NCBI GenBank assembly: GCA_038238115.1
Contig: JBBRYB010000013.1
Coordinates: 1 to 64,000 of the forward strand
Source: JBBRYB01 sp038238115
GTDB lineage: Bacteria > Actinomycetota > Actinomycetes > Propionibacteriales > Nocardioidaceae
Reading direction: 5' to 3'
DNA: 64,000 bases
The position numbers and the translations under genes are program-made. Positions 33,515 through 42,305 of the stretch are shown one piece after another; positions within the stretch are counted from its first letter, which is position 1; each line of letters begins with the position of its first letter. A model generated the notes under the pieces. It was not told the DNA's origin and did no database searches. It saw only the letters and a list, made by a program, of their open reading frames with translations.

Positions 33515-35303
33515 ACTCCACCCCTTCCTCGTCGGCACTCGCCCCGAAGCGGCTCGCTTGCAGGTCGAACATCGCCCGGTAACGGCCGTTCTCGGACATC
33601 AGCTCCAGGTGGCTCCCGAGCTCGATGACCTGGCCGTGCTCGAGCACTGCAATCCGGTCAGCGTGGCGCACAGTAGAGAATCGGTGGGAGATGAGGATGG
33701 TGGTGACGTCGCGGGTCGCCTCGAGGATGCGGTCGAAGATCGCTGCCTCACCGCGCACGTCGAGCTGGGCGGTCGGCTCGTCGAGAAGCACGAGTCCGGC
33801 GCCGCGGCGTACGGCGCACAGCGCGCGCGCCAACGCGACCCGCTGCCACTGACCGCCCGACAGGTCGGTCCCACCCTCGTAGCCCTTGGCCAGTGGGGTG
33901 TCGAGGTCCACGAGGCCCTCCGCGCCGGCGTCGCGCAGTGCGGCGAGGATGTCGGCGTCAGGCGCACCCTCTGGTGCGACGTTGTCGCGCAGGGATAGGT
34001 CGAAGCGGACGAAGTCCTGGAAGACGGCCGTCACCTGTGAGCGCCAGGACTGGATGTCGAGGTCGCGCAGGTCGACACCGTCCACCTCGATCGAGCCGGA
34101 GTCGGGATCGTAGAGCCGGCACAGCAGCTTCGCGAGCGTGGTCTTGCCGGCGCCGTTCTGGCCGACGATCGCCAGCGACGACCCGGCGGGGACCCTGAGG
34201 TCGAGACCGTCGTAGATCGGCCGGTGGGTGCGCGGATAGGTGAAGCGCAGGTCACGGACCTGCAGCTGCCGGTGCGGCACTCTCGGCTGGGAGATCCGTT
34301 CGCCTGTTGACAGCGCTCCAGCGGGGGCCATCGCCGGTTTCAGCTTGAGTACGGAGACCACTGGGGCGGCAGCCCCGTCGAGTGCCCAGTTGAAGCCCCC
34401 GAACGCGACTGCGCTGACGCCGACCGCTACCTGCGCGTAGACGACGAGGCGAGACAGGGCGACGTCGCCGTTGATCGCTCCAACACCCAACGCCCAGAAG
34501 ACCAGGGCGTTGGCGGCTGCCACCACCAGCAGCGACAGCAGCACCGGCTGCTGACGAAGGCGGGTCGCTTCGTACTGGAGCTCGAACAGTCGACGGCGAC
34601 GCGCACGGAACCGGTCGATCGTCCACCCCTGGAGGCCGAAGAGCCGAAGCTCCTTCGCGGGCGGCGGATCGACGGCGAGCCGGTAGGCATAGTCGGCGTG
34701 GCGCTGTGCAGAGCGGACGACTTCGGTGTTTCGGTCCCTCCAGATCGAGCTCTCGCGCAGCAGCCAGTGGGTACTAGCCCAGGCGGCCAACAGCGCCACG
34801 GCCGCCCACCACGCGAAGCCGACCAGCACGACCGCTGAGGCGACGCCACTGACGATCTCGACCAGCCCCGCGGCGATGAAGCTCACATTGAGGAACATCG
34901 GAGGCCCGGTCATGCCGAGATCGAACTCTCGTGCAGTCGTCAGGTCGTTGGTCAGCTCCGGGTCCTCGAGGTGGCCGATGCCGGGTGGCTCGACGCAGCT
35001 CGCGGCCAGCTCGTCGTTGAGCCAGGCAGCGACCTTCGACCCGAGGTTCGCGCTGACCGCCTCATGCAGGGGTGAGAGCACCTGTAGCAGCACGAAGGAC
35101 ACGCCCATCAGCACGAGCGGCCCCGCCAGCGAGCCACCGGTCTGGACAGCACCGATGAGAACTCCCATGGTGATCGCGAAGGCGGCCGGCAGGGCGCCCC
35201 TGGCCAGCAGCAGCAGCCACCAGCAGGCCGCCATCGGCGCGTCGGCCCTGGGCAGCGCGGCGAAGAACTTCCACTCCTGCCGCTCTGTCACCCGCTCTCT
35301 CAC
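33498..35303 (-). CDS. ABC exporter half-transporter (membrane + ATPase), first of pair
   Basis: A 601-aa ABC protein with six transmembrane segments in the first 300 residues (WWLLLLARGALPAAFAITMGVL, LAGPLVLMGVSFVLLQVL, AGLVEIVSGVASAVVLVGFAWWAAVALLAAWA, VLLSLLVVAAANALVFWAL). The ATPase has Walker A AIVGQNGAGKTT, an intact signature DLSGGQWQRVALARAL, Walker B GLVLLDEPTAQLD and SHRFST. With the following gene it should form a heterodimeric exporter. Start: GTG 35303 or GTG 35291; the latter has GAGAG upstream. No substrate-peptide or regulator gene is adjacent. Confidence 0.9.
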   Translation of the reverse strand: MRERVTERQEWKFFAALPRADAPMAACWWLLLLARGALPAAFAITMGVLIGAVQTGGSLAGPLVLMGVSFVLLQVLSPLHEAVSANLGSKVAAWLNDELAASCVEPPGIGHLEDPELTNDLTTAREFDLGMTGPPMFLNVSFIAAGLVEIVSGVASAVVLVGFAWWAAVALLAAWASTHWLLRESSIWRDRNTEVVRSAQRHADYAYRLAVDPPPAKELRLFGLQGWTIDRFRARRRRLFELQYEATRLRQQPVLLSLLVVAAANALVFWALGVGAINGDVALSRLVVYAQVAVGVSAVAFGGFNWALDGAAAPVVSVLKLKPAMAPAGALSTGERISQPRVPHRQLQVRDLRFTYPRTHRPIYDGLDLRVPAGSSLAIVGQNGAGKTTLAKLLCRLYDPDSGSIEVDGVDLRDLDIQSWRSQVTAVFQDFVRFDLSLRDNVAPEGAPDADILAALRDAGAEGLVDLDTPLAKGYEGGTDLSGGQWQRVALARALCAVRRGAGLVLLDEPTAQLDVRGEAAIFDRILEATRDVTTILISHRFSTVRHADRIAVLEHGQVIELGSHLELMSENGRYRAMFDLQASRFGASADEEGVEYDVLA

Positions 35304-35334
35304 CCGACCATGATGGCAGCCCCCACCGACACCA

Positions 35335-35388
35335 CGATTCGTCCTGTTGCAGGTGGCTGGACGTCCCCGACCCCGACAGGACGAATCG
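35335..35388. repeat. Long-loop hairpin element, copy 1
   Basis: CGATTCGTCCTGT (35335-35347) and ACAGGACGAATCG (35376-35388) are perfect 13-bp inverted arms around a 28-base loop containing CGTCCCCGA. The same arms and loop motif recur at 53871-53924. This copy lies between the leftward deacetylase-like gene's stop and the start of the ABC operon. Confidence 0.85.
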
Positions 35389-35402
35389 AGGGGGTTGGCG
35401 GG

Positions 35403-36089
35403 TCAGGCGGTGGGGAGGCGCTGGATCATCGTGTTGCTGAAGAGGAACCGGTAGCCGGCGTCGACCAGGGCCCGGTCGTGCATCGGGCTGCGGCCGTACG
35501 GCGAGCCGTGCAGCCAGGCGAAGGCCGCGGCGTCCTGCCCGGTGACCGAGTCCATCTCGGCCTTGGGGTCGGACACCTCGCGCTTGAGGTCGGCAGCGTC
35601 GAGGACGGTGTCGAAGCCCTCGTGGGACGCGGTATGCGGAAACACGATGTGTCGCTCGGACAGGTCCCTCAGCTCCTCCCAGGTCATGGCGATCCGCTCG
35701 CCACGAAGGTCCTCCTCCACGAGGTAGATCCAGTGCGCCCGGGCGAAGGCCTCCTGGTGCTCGGTCGGAGTGCTGAGGAACTGCGTGGCGACCGGGAAGC
35801 AGGCGGTCAGGCCGACTCGCTCGCAGAGCGGCGCCGCCACCGTCGCGCTGTTGCGGTAGCCCTCGTAGAAGACGGGCAGCACGCCAGGCCTGTCCTTGTG
35901 CCACTCACCGGTCTCAAAGAGGGCGTCAAGGTCCTCGAGCGTCACCGGGCAGAACGCCTGGGCGTAGTCCGCGAGCTCGCGCTCGAGCGCTGCGGCGCCA
36001 CCCGCTGGCGTGCTGTGGTAGTTGACGACCCGGATGAGCTGGCCCTGCCGGAAGGCCTGCTTGTGCGAGGCGACGGTCGGGGCGCTCAA
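35403..36089 (-). CDS. Polysaccharide-deacetylase-like protein with a degenerate active site
   Basis: A 228-aa protein. RVVNYHSTPAGG, ALERELADYAQAFCPVTLEDLDALF, then LPVFYEGYRNSATVAAPLCERVGLTACFPVATQFLS follow the NodB fold in order. Where active enzymes have T-F-D-D-G-Y it reads P-V-F-Y-E-G-Y, so both the catalytic and metal Asp are lost. HIVFPHTASHEGF keeps the H-x-x-x-H metal motif. It may be a binding or regulatory homologue. A TTG start overlaps the stop of the preceding gene (TTGA), so the two are coupled. It belongs to the carbohydrate operon by strand and spacing. Confidence 0.78.
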   Translation of the reverse strand: MSAPTVASHKQAFRQGQLIRVVNYHSTPAGGAAALERELADYAQAFCPVTLEDLDALFETGEWHKDRPGVLPVFYEGYRNSATVAAPLCERVGLTACFPVATQFLSTPTEHQEAFARAHWIYLVEEDLRGERIAMTWEELRDLSERHIVFPHTASHEGFDTVLDAADLKREVSDPKAEMDSVTGQDAAAFAWLHGSPYGRSPMHDRALVDAGYRFLFSNTMIQRLPTA

Positions 36090-36424
36090 CGCGTCAGCTC
36101 CGTCGCGCCGAGGCCCGGATCAGGCTCGGCCGACCCTGAGAAGTGCGCGTAGGCGAGCACCTGCATCGCGGTGATCAGGGCGCCTTCGTCGTCGGGGCGG
36201 AAGATCGGCGGGGGGACGAGGATGTCGGCGTACGCGCCGAGCAGGTCGGCAAGCGTCGTGCCGTCCGCCCGCGTGCGGTCGTTGGAGGACGGGACTGTCT
36301 CGTGCCGCTCGTCCACGAGTGCCAGCACCATGGGGATCCCCTCCCGGTCGAGGCGGCGGGTGTGGCAGGCCCGCAGCAGTGCGTTTGCCTGGTCGGGATC
36401 GATGGCGTGGCCGGTGTCGGGCAT
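36086..36424 (-). CDS. Hypothetical protein of the carbohydrate operon
   Basis: A 112-aa acidic protein that I do not recognise: MPDTGHAIDPDQANALLRACHTRRLDREG, then MVLALVDERHETVP, LADLLGAYADILVPPPIFRPDDEGAL and ITAMQVLAYAHFSG. It has no membrane segment or signal peptide. ATG 36424 has GGAGG five bases before it, so translation is likely. It sits between the class II aldolase and the deacetylase-like gene, overlapping the latter by four bases. A partner role for the deacetylase-like protein is suggested only by coupling. Confidence 0.75.
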   Translation of the reverse strand: MPDTGHAIDPDQANALLRACHTRRLDREGIPMVLALVDERHETVPSSNDRTRADGTTLADLLGAYADILVPPPIFRPDDEGALITAMQVLAYAHFSGSAEPDPGLGATELTR

Positions 36425-36479
36425 TCGTCCTCCGTGGTCGATCCGGCGAAGAGCTGGAGAGGGAAACGCTGGCATGGTG

Positions 36480-37322
36480 TCACGAGATGCTTGCGGGGTC
36501 GGTGACGACCCGGATGAGGCGTTCTACGACGTCGCGCATGGCCGCCCGCGCGTCATGCAGGTAGGGCCGTGGATCCGGGCGGGTCGAGGTGGCGAGGCCG
36601 AGTCGGACGGCGTCGGTATAGGCGATGTTGAGCTGGGTGCCGACGTTGATCTTCACCAGTCCCGCCCGCACGGCGGCGGCGAGGCCCTGGTCGGACACGC
36701 CCGACGAGCCGTGCAGCACGAGCGGCACTGTCACCGCGTCATGCAGGCGGCGCACGAGGTCGAGGTCCAGCTCCGCCGTGGCCGAGGTCATCGCGTGGGA
36801 GGTGCCGACGGCGACGGCTAGCGCGTCGACGCCCGTGTCCTTGACGAACGTCTGCGCCTCGTGTGGGTTGGTGCGCACATGGGGAGCATGGGCCCCGTCC
36901 TTGCCGCCGATCTCGCCGAGCTCGGCTTCGAGCCACATCCCGTGCTTGTGCATCAGCTCGGCCGCGCGCCGGGTCGCCGCGACGTTGTCGTTATACGGCT
37001 GGTTGGCTGCGTCGAACATGACCGAGCCGAACCCGAGATCGGGAGCGGCCTCGACGAGCTCCATGTCCTCGATATGGTCGAGGTGCAGGCCGATCGGCAC
37101 GCTCGAGGCTTGAGCAAGGGCGAGGTATGCCGCGGAGACTGGTCCGATGGCACGGTGGAAGCGGACCGCGTTGTGGCTCAGCGCCAAGATCACCGGCGCG
37201 GCGGTGTGCTCGGCGGCCTCGACGATCGCCTCCCCGTGCTCGATCGTGATCGCGTTGAACGCGGGGACACCCACGCCTGCCGCCTGCGCCGCCAGCACGA
37301 GGTCGGAGGTGGCGGTCAGCAC
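36480..37322 (-). CDS. Class II fructose-bisphosphate/tagatose-bisphosphate-type aldolase
   Basis: A 280-aa Zn-dependent aldolase. Key residues: HLDHIEDMELVEAA (Asp and His ligand region), VMFDAANQPYNDNVAATRR, WLEAELGEIGGKDG, AVAVGTSHAM (His ligand) and LVLHGSSGVSD (His ligand), then LVKINVGTQLNIAYT in the phosphate site. It would cleave a ketose-(bis)phosphate to DHAP and an aldehyde. With the SIS isomerase and PfkB kinase it resembles amino-sugar/tagatose pathways. GTG 37322 overlaps the end of the DeoR gene. Confidence 0.92.
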   Translation of the reverse strand: MLTATSDLVLAAQAAGVGVPAFNAITIEHGEAIVEAAEHTAAPVILALSHNAVRFHRAIGPVSAAYLALAQASSVPIGLHLDHIEDMELVEAAPDLGFGSVMFDAANQPYNDNVAATRRAAELMHKHGMWLEAELGEIGGKDGAHAPHVRTNPHEAQTFVKDTGVDALAVAVGTSHAMTSATAELDLDLVRRLHDAVTVPLVLHGSSGVSDQGLAAAVRAGLVKINVGTQLNIAYTDAVRLGLATSTRPDPRPYLHDARAAMRDVVERLIRVVTDPASIS

Positions 37323-38095
37323 GTGATGACCTGGACGCCTCGGGCGCGGATGCGTTGCAGCGTCTGCGGCTCTGCAGACCTGTCGGTGACGAGCGTGGAG
37401 ACCGCCGTTACTGGTGCCAACCGGACCGGGCCGCGTTGGTCCAGCTTCGAGCTGTCAGCGAGCAGGACCAGCTCCGGTGCGCTCCCGATCAGCGCCCGGT
37501 CCGTCTGTGTCTCGCCGAGGTTCATGCCGGTCAGCCCGAGCTCGGCGTCGATGCCGAAGGCGCCCATGAACACCATGTCGATCTGGAACTCGTCGAGTGC
37601 CTGCACGGTCAGATGACCGAGCAGGGACATCTCCTCGCGGCGCAACAGGCCGCCGAGCACGATGACGTCGATGGCGGGCGACTGGGCGAGCATCGAGGCG
37701 ATCTTCAGGCCGTTCGTCACCACGGTGAGTCGTCCGAGGTGGCCGAGGAAACCCAGCATGGCCTCGGTCGTCGTACCCCCGCTGATGAGCACGGTGCTGC
37801 CGTCGTCGACCAAGGCCGCGGCCCGCTCACCGATGCGTCGTTTCTCCTCCGCATGCGTGGTGGCGCGCACGGGAGGAGCGGGCTCCCCACTGATCTCGGT
37901 GATCGAGGCGCCGCCGTGGACCCGGAAGACCAGGCCACGGTCCTGGAGCTCGTCGAGGTCGCGGCGGATCGTGGAGGGGCTCGCGCCGAGCATCTCCGAC
38001 AGCTCAGCCACGTGACCGGTGCGGAAGGTGCGCAGGTAGTGCAGCAACTCCTGTTGCCGCGTCTGCCCGAGGACGCGCTTAGTAGCCCGCGGCAC
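37316..38095 (-). CDS. DeoR family transcriptional regulator
   Basis: A 259-aa sugar-responsive repressor. The N-terminal HTH reads RQQELLHYLRTFRTGHVAELSEMLGASPSTIRRDLDELQDRGLVFRVHGGA, the classic DeoR signature. The C-terminal isomerase-like effector domain contains STVLISGGTTTEAML, LTVVTNGLKIA and MGAFGIDAELGLT. Sugar phosphates normally release DeoR proteins. The best operator candidate is the AGTGAGCA/TGCTCACT repeat at 42306-42337. The gene overlaps both neighbours, so it is within the operon it likely controls. GTG start. Confidence 0.93.
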   Translation of the reverse strand: MPRATKRVLGQTRQQELLHYLRTFRTGHVAELSEMLGASPSTIRRDLDELQDRGLVFRVHGGASITEISGEPAPPVRATTHAEEKRRIGERAAALVDDGSTVLISGGTTTEAMLGFLGHLGRLTVVTNGLKIASMLAQSPAIDVIVLGGLLRREEMSLLGHLTVQALDEFQIDMVFMGAFGIDAELGLTGMNLGETQTDRALIGSAPELVLLADSSKLDQRGPVRLAPVTAVSTLVTDRSAEPQTLQRIRARGVQVITC

Positions 38096-39128
38096 GATCG
38101 GCTCGATTCAGCAGGGGTAGACCCTTCTGGTAGCGCACGACATTAGTGGAGATCAGATCCAGCACCTGTTCGCGGTAACGCGGTGCCAATCCCGCGACAT
38201 GGGGGCTCAGCAGGGTGTGCGGATGGTCCCACCACACCGAAGGACCCTGTAGCGGCTCGGTCTCGAAGACGTCCACAGCGGCGTACCGCACCCGCCGGCT
38301 GTCCAGAGCGGCCAGCAGCGCGGCCTCGTCGACGACATCACCACGCGAGACGTTGATGACGCACGCTCCGGGCTTGAGCCTCGTCAGCTCGGGCGTCGCG
38401 ATCAGCCCGATCGTGGCTGGCGTGCGCGGGACGATCACGACGAGGTAGTCGGTTCGCGGGAGTACGTCGGACAGCTCGTCGATGCCACGCACTTCGACCT
38501 CGTCGGCTCCCGCGAAGGACCGGCCGGTGTCGTAGAGCACGTCCTCGTCGGGCGATGTGCCGCCGAGGGAAGAGGTCGGCTGGCCGTCGCTGAGTGCGCC
38601 GGCGCGTCGGCGCACGCCGATGACGTGGACGCCGAGCGCGTGGAGCAGCCTTGCCACCTCCCGCCCGATCCGGCCGTAGCCGACGATGGTCGCGGTGGCA
38701 CCGTCCACAGGTAGCGGCGTCAGGGTGGCCAGCCGCTCGGCCGGGGTCGGCCAGGAGCGGTCGCGGCGCATCGCTTGGACGAGCGGCTGGTGGTGGGCGA
38801 GCGCGAGCAGCGACATCACGGCGAACTCCGCCATCGGTACGGGAGCAATCCCGCCGAGCGTTGTGATCTCGACGTCGCTCGCCCAGACCGGCTCTGTCAT
38901 CACGTGCTCGACGCCGGAGGTGTCGAGCTGGATCCAGCGCAGCCGTGGCACCTGTCCCGGGGCGGGGAACACGCTGCTCGTGTGGAGCACCTCGATCTCG
39001 GCCCACACCCGCGGGTCGATCTCGTCGGGCGAGGAGACGACGTGCCGTCGGATCTGCAGGTCAGGACACGCTTTGGCCAGGGCGTCCAGCCACTCGTCGT
39101 CGAGGTCAAGCGTCGTCAGGTAGTTCAC
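38079..39128 (-). CDS. D-isomer-specific 2-hydroxyacid dehydrogenase family protein
   Basis: A 349-aa NAD(P)-dependent oxidoreductase. The nucleotide loop is ATIVGYGRIGREVARLL, the catalytic Arg lies in INVSRGDVVDEAALLAAL, the Glu in VFETEPL, and the His in HTLLSPHVAG. It probably interconverts a 2-keto and a 2-hydroxy acid derived from the imported sugar. It lies between the ABC permeases and the DeoR gene, overlapping the latter by 17 bp. Substrate unknown. Confidence 0.9.
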   Translation of the reverse strand: MNYLTTLDLDDEWLDALAKACPDLQIRRHVVSSPDEIDPRVWAEIEVLHTSSVFPAPGQVPRLRWIQLDTSGVEHVMTEPVWASDVEITTLGGIAPVPMAEFAVMSLLALAHHQPLVQAMRRDRSWPTPAERLATLTPLPVDGATATIVGYGRIGREVARLLHALGVHVIGVRRRAGALSDGQPTSSLGGTSPDEDVLYDTGRSFAGADEVEVRGIDELSDVLPRTDYLVVIVPRTPATIGLIATPELTRLKPGACVINVSRGDVVDEAALLAALDSRRVRYAAVDVFETEPLQGPSVWWDHPHTLLSPHVAGLAPRYREQVLDLISTNVVRYQKGLPLLNRADRAAGY

Positions 39129-39150
39129 CGGGCGAGGCTCCGTCCCGGCC

Positions 39151-39957
39151 TCACTTGAGCCCGGAGCGGGCCAGGCCCTGCACGAAGTAGCGCTGGAGCA
39201 GCAGGAACAGCACGACCAGGGGCAGGCACGTCAGCAGGGCCATCGCCATGAGGCCACCGTAGTTGGCGTCGTACTGTCCCTGCAGGAACCGCAACGAGAC
39301 TGGCAGCGTGTAGAGCTCCGGTGTCTTCAGCACGATCAGCGGCCACAGGAAGTCGTTCCACTGGGCCATGAACGACAGCAGGACCATGACCGCGATGAGC
39401 GGCTTGCACAGCGGCAGCACGATCCGGAAGAAGATCCGCAGGTTGCTGGCGCCGTCGACCCGCGCGGCTTCGATCAGCTCGTCGGGAATCGACTGCATGA
39501 ACTGTCGGGCGAGGAAGATCCCGAACGCCGCGGCCGCCGAGGGCAGGATCACCGCCCAGAACGTGCCGAAGATGCCGAGCGTGGACACCATCCGGAACTG
39601 GGGGATCATGATCGCCTGTGCGGGGATCATCATCGTGCTCAGGATGAGCAGGAACAGCGCGTTCTTCCCCCAGAACCGCAGCTTGGCGAACGCGTAGCCC
39701 GCCAGCAGGTTGACCGAGACGGTGAGGGCCGTCGTGATCGACGCGACCAGCACGGAGTTCGTGAACCAGGTCCCGATCGGGAACGTCTTGGCCAGGTTGG
39801 TGAAGTTGGCCATGGTGAAGCTCGCCGGCCACAGGTGCGTCCCGCCGTTGAACAGGTCGGCCTTGGGCGTAAACGCCACGATCAGCATGCAGTAGATCGG
39901 GAAGATCATCACCGCGCAGACGCCACCACACACGCCGAACCGGGTCCACTTGTTCAT
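39151..39957 (-). CDS. Carbohydrate ABC transporter permease, MalG type
   Basis: A 268-aa membrane protein with six hydrophobic segments, among them CGGVCAVMIFPIYCMLIVAF, ALFLLILSTMMIPAQAIMI, FWAVILPSAAAAFGIFLA and LMAMALLTCLPLVVLFLLL. The EAA loop that docks the ATPase is ELIEAARVDGASNLRIFFRIVLP. ATG 39957 has AGGAGG eight bases upstream. It pairs with the MalF-type permease two bases before it. No ATPase gene is present, so a shared MsiK-type ATPase elsewhere is expected. Confidence 0.94.
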   Translation of the reverse strand: MNKWTRFGVCGGVCAVMIFPIYCMLIVAFTPKADLFNGGTHLWPASFTMANFTNLAKTFPIGTWFTNSVLVASITTALTVSVNLLAGYAFAKLRFWGKNALFLLILSTMMIPAQAIMIPQFRMVSTLGIFGTFWAVILPSAAAAFGIFLARQFMQSIPDELIEAARVDGASNLRIFFRIVLPLCKPLIAVMVLLSFMAQWNDFLWPLIVLKTPELYTLPVSLRFLQGQYDANYGGLMAMALLTCLPLVVLFLLLQRYFVQGLARSGLK

Positions 39958-39959
39958 GG

Positions 39960-40907
39960 TCACGCCTCCTGGGATCGGCGGACTCGCAGCTGGATCATGG
40001 TGAAGGCCAGCGTCAGGACGAAGAGCACCACGCCGATCGTCGCGCCGTAGCCGAAGTCCCGCGACGGGCCGAAGCCTCGGTCGTAGGCGTAGGTCACGAG
40101 CATCGAGGTGGAGTAGCCGGGGCCGCCGTTCGTCATGACGTAGATGACGTCGAAGACCTGGAAGGACCAGATGACGTTCATCACGATGAGGAACAGCGTG
40201 GACGGGCGCAGCATCGGGACCGTGATGTGGCGGAACTGCTGAAACCCGTTTGCACCGTCGAGGCGCGCAGCCTCGTACATGTCCTCCGGGATGTCCTGCA
40301 ATCCGGCCAGATAAATCACCATCGCGAAGCCGACTCGCGTCCACAGCGTCATGAGTACGACGGAGAGCATCGCCAACGAACCGCTGGTCTGCCAGGCGAT
40401 GTTGCCCCACCCGAGGGCCCGGGTGACGCCGTTGAGGATGCCGACGCCCTCGTCGAAGAGGAGCAGCCCGATGAGGGACGTGACCAGGCCGCTGATCACG
40501 ATCGGCAGGTAGATGATCGTGCGCAGGGCGCCCCGCGCAGGCAGGGCGCGGTTGAGCAGGTTGGCGAGCACGAGCCCGATGCCGACGCTCGTCGGCACGG
40601 TCGCCAGCGTGAAGACGAGGCTGTTGACCAGGACCCGCCAGAAGACGCTGTCGCCGAAGAGGGTGCGGTAGTTGTCCAGGCCGATCCAGGTGGCCGGTCC
40701 GAACGACTTGGCGTCCTCGAAGGACAGCAGCAGCGCCCAACCGAGGGGGATGAAGAGGAAGAGCGCCAACAAGACGAGGTTGGGCCAGACGAAGACGTAG
40801 CCCACCGCGGCCTCACGCACGGACGACATGCGCCTGCCCCGGGTCTTGCCCTCGGGCGTCGTCCGAGGCGTGGGCGTCCGCGTTTCGACGGACTCGACGG
40901 TAGCCAT
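39960..40907 (-). CDS. Carbohydrate ABC transporter permease, MalF type
   Basis: A 315-aa membrane protein: an N-terminal Thr/Pro/Arg-rich tail of about 30 residues, then six segments starting VGYVFVWPNLVLLALFLFIP. The EAA motif is DMYEAARLDGANGFQQFRHITVPML, and FDVIYVMTNGGPGYST is the typical MalF loop. It forms the channel with the MalG-type partner. The start overlaps nothing; six bases separate it from the binding-protein gene. Confidence 0.94.
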   Translation of the reverse strand: MATVESVETRTPTPRTTPEGKTRGRRMSSVREAAVGYVFVWPNLVLLALFLFIPLGWALLLSFEDAKSFGPATWIGLDNYRTLFGDSVFWRVLVNSLVFTLATVPTSVGIGLVLANLLNRALPARGALRTIIYLPIVISGLVTSLIGLLLFDEGVGILNGVTRALGWGNIAWQTSGSLAMLSVVLMTLWTRVGFAMVIYLAGLQDIPEDMYEAARLDGANGFQQFRHITVPMLRPSTLFLIVMNVIWSFQVFDVIYVMTNGGPGYSTSMLVTYAYDRGFGPSRDFGYGATIGVVLFVLTLAFTMIQLRVRRSQEA

Positions 40908-40913
40908 CGACGA

Positions 40914-42224
40914 TCAGCCCTTCGCGGCCTGCTCGACACCGTCAGCGATGTTGGACAGCGTGTCGTCGATGGACTGCCCGCTCGTGAAGCACTGCTCCAG
41001 CTGGTCCTGCAGCAAGGTGTTGATCTGGCCGAAGAACGGAGTGGTCACCTGGGCCACATCGTCGGCGGTCAGGGTCGTCGCCTGCTGAGCGAAAGCCGGC
41101 ATCAGGTCCGGACGGGTCGCGTAGTTGAGCTTCTTGTCGACGAGCGACTGCAGCGTGGGCAGCTCGACGGCCTCCTCACAGAAGGAGGCCATGTTGTCGC
41201 TGTCGACCATGTACGTGAGGAACTCGGCCGCCAGGTCGGGGTTCGAGGCCTGCTGTGTCGCGACGAGGGCGTTGCCTCCGAGGTCGGACGAGGCGCGCAC
41301 GTCCTTCGGCTGGTAGGTGACCTGCCAGTCGAACTTGTTCTTGATGCCGTCGACGAGACCAGGGAGGAGGAAGTCGCCGACATAGGCCATGGCGATCTTC
41401 TGAGAGATGAAGATCGTGTCGGGGTAGGTCGCGCCCTTGACGGACGTGTTCTTCGGTACCCACTCGTTCTGGAAGAAGCCGAGCGTGTATTCGAGCGCCT
41501 TCTTGCCGGGTTCGCCCACGATGGCCGCGGTCTTCAGGTCGGTGTCCAGCAGGCGACCGTCCGCCTCGAAGAGCCAGCTAAGCCAGCGGAACGCGCCAGC
41601 CTGCTGCCAGTCATAGGCGAAGGGCATCACGTCGCTCGGCAGGCCGGCCTTGAGCTTGTCGGCGATGCCCGCGAACTCCTCCCAGCTCCAGGCGGTGTCG
41701 AGGGAGTCCGGCACGCTCGTGATCCCGGCCGCCTTCAGCATGGCGGGCTGGTAGACGATGCACGTCGTATCAGTCTGGTGCGGGACGCCGTACGGCTTGG
41801 AGTCGAACTGGACGGCCTGGTAGAGCGCCGGGATGAAGTCCGACGTCAACGACGAGTCGAGGTAGCTGCTCAGGTCGAGGAGCTGCCCCGTGCTGCTGTA
41901 GAGGCCCATCGTGGGGTAGTCGACCCGGAAGACGTCCGGCGCGGTGCCGGCCTGGAGCTGGGCGTCCACGCCGGTGAACATCTCGCCATAGGGCACGATC
42001 TGCACGTCGACGGTGACGCCGCTGTGGGCCGCCTCGAACGCCGATGCCAGCTTCTTGAAAGCGTGCTTCTCGGCGTCGCTGGCCCAGGTCATGAATGTGA
42101 CCGTGTCCTTGCTGGTGCTCGAGCTGCTGCTGCTCGACTTGCTGAAGCCGCCGCATCCGGTCAGCCACGTGCCCGCGGCGACTCCGGAGACTCCGGCCAG
42201 GAACTGGCGGCGTGAAACCGACAT
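40914..42224 (-). CDS. Carbohydrate ABC transporter substrate-binding lipoprotein
   Basis: A 436-aa exported protein. The N-terminus MSVSRRQFLAGVSGVAAGTWLTGC combines a twin-Arg motif (SRRQFLAG) with a lipobox LTGC (Cys24), then a Ser-rich linker. The mature part is a family 1 solute-binding protein: TVTFMTWASDAEKHAFKKLASAFEAAH, GTAPDVFRVDYPTM and KIAMAYVGDFLLPG. First gene of the leftward operon. The ligand should be a mono- or oligosaccharide or amino sugar. The Tat route plus lipid anchor is usual for such proteins in actinobacteria. Confidence 0.93.
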   Translation of the reverse strand: MSVSRRQFLAGVSGVAAGTWLTGCGGFSKSSSSSSSTSKDTVTFMTWASDAEKHAFKKLASAFEAAHSGVTVDVQIVPYGEMFTGVDAQLQAGTAPDVFRVDYPTMGLYSSTGQLLDLSSYLDSSLTSDFIPALYQAVQFDSKPYGVPHQTDTTCIVYQPAMLKAAGITSVPDSLDTAWSWEEFAGIADKLKAGLPSDVMPFAYDWQQAGAFRWLSWLFEADGRLLDTDLKTAAIVGEPGKKALEYTLGFFQNEWVPKNTSVKGATYPDTIFISQKIAMAYVGDFLLPGLVDGIKNKFDWQVTYQPKDVRASSDLGGNALVATQQASNPDLAAEFLTYMVDSDNMASFCEEAVELPTLQSLVDKKLNYATRPDLMPAFAQQATTLTADDVAQVTTPFFGQINTLLQDQLEQCFTSGQSIDDTLSNIADGVEQAAKG

Positions 42225-42305
42225 GGGTCAGGGTCCTCCCTCTGGGTGGAACGGGGCGTCCACCGTGTTCGAGCCATCCCAGCATGGCCACCAAAATCTG
42301 TCAAT

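Noticed and set aside
40227..42215. Rightward 662-codon frame opposite the ABC importer genes
   Set aside because: Antisense shadow; the binding protein and permease have clear motifs.
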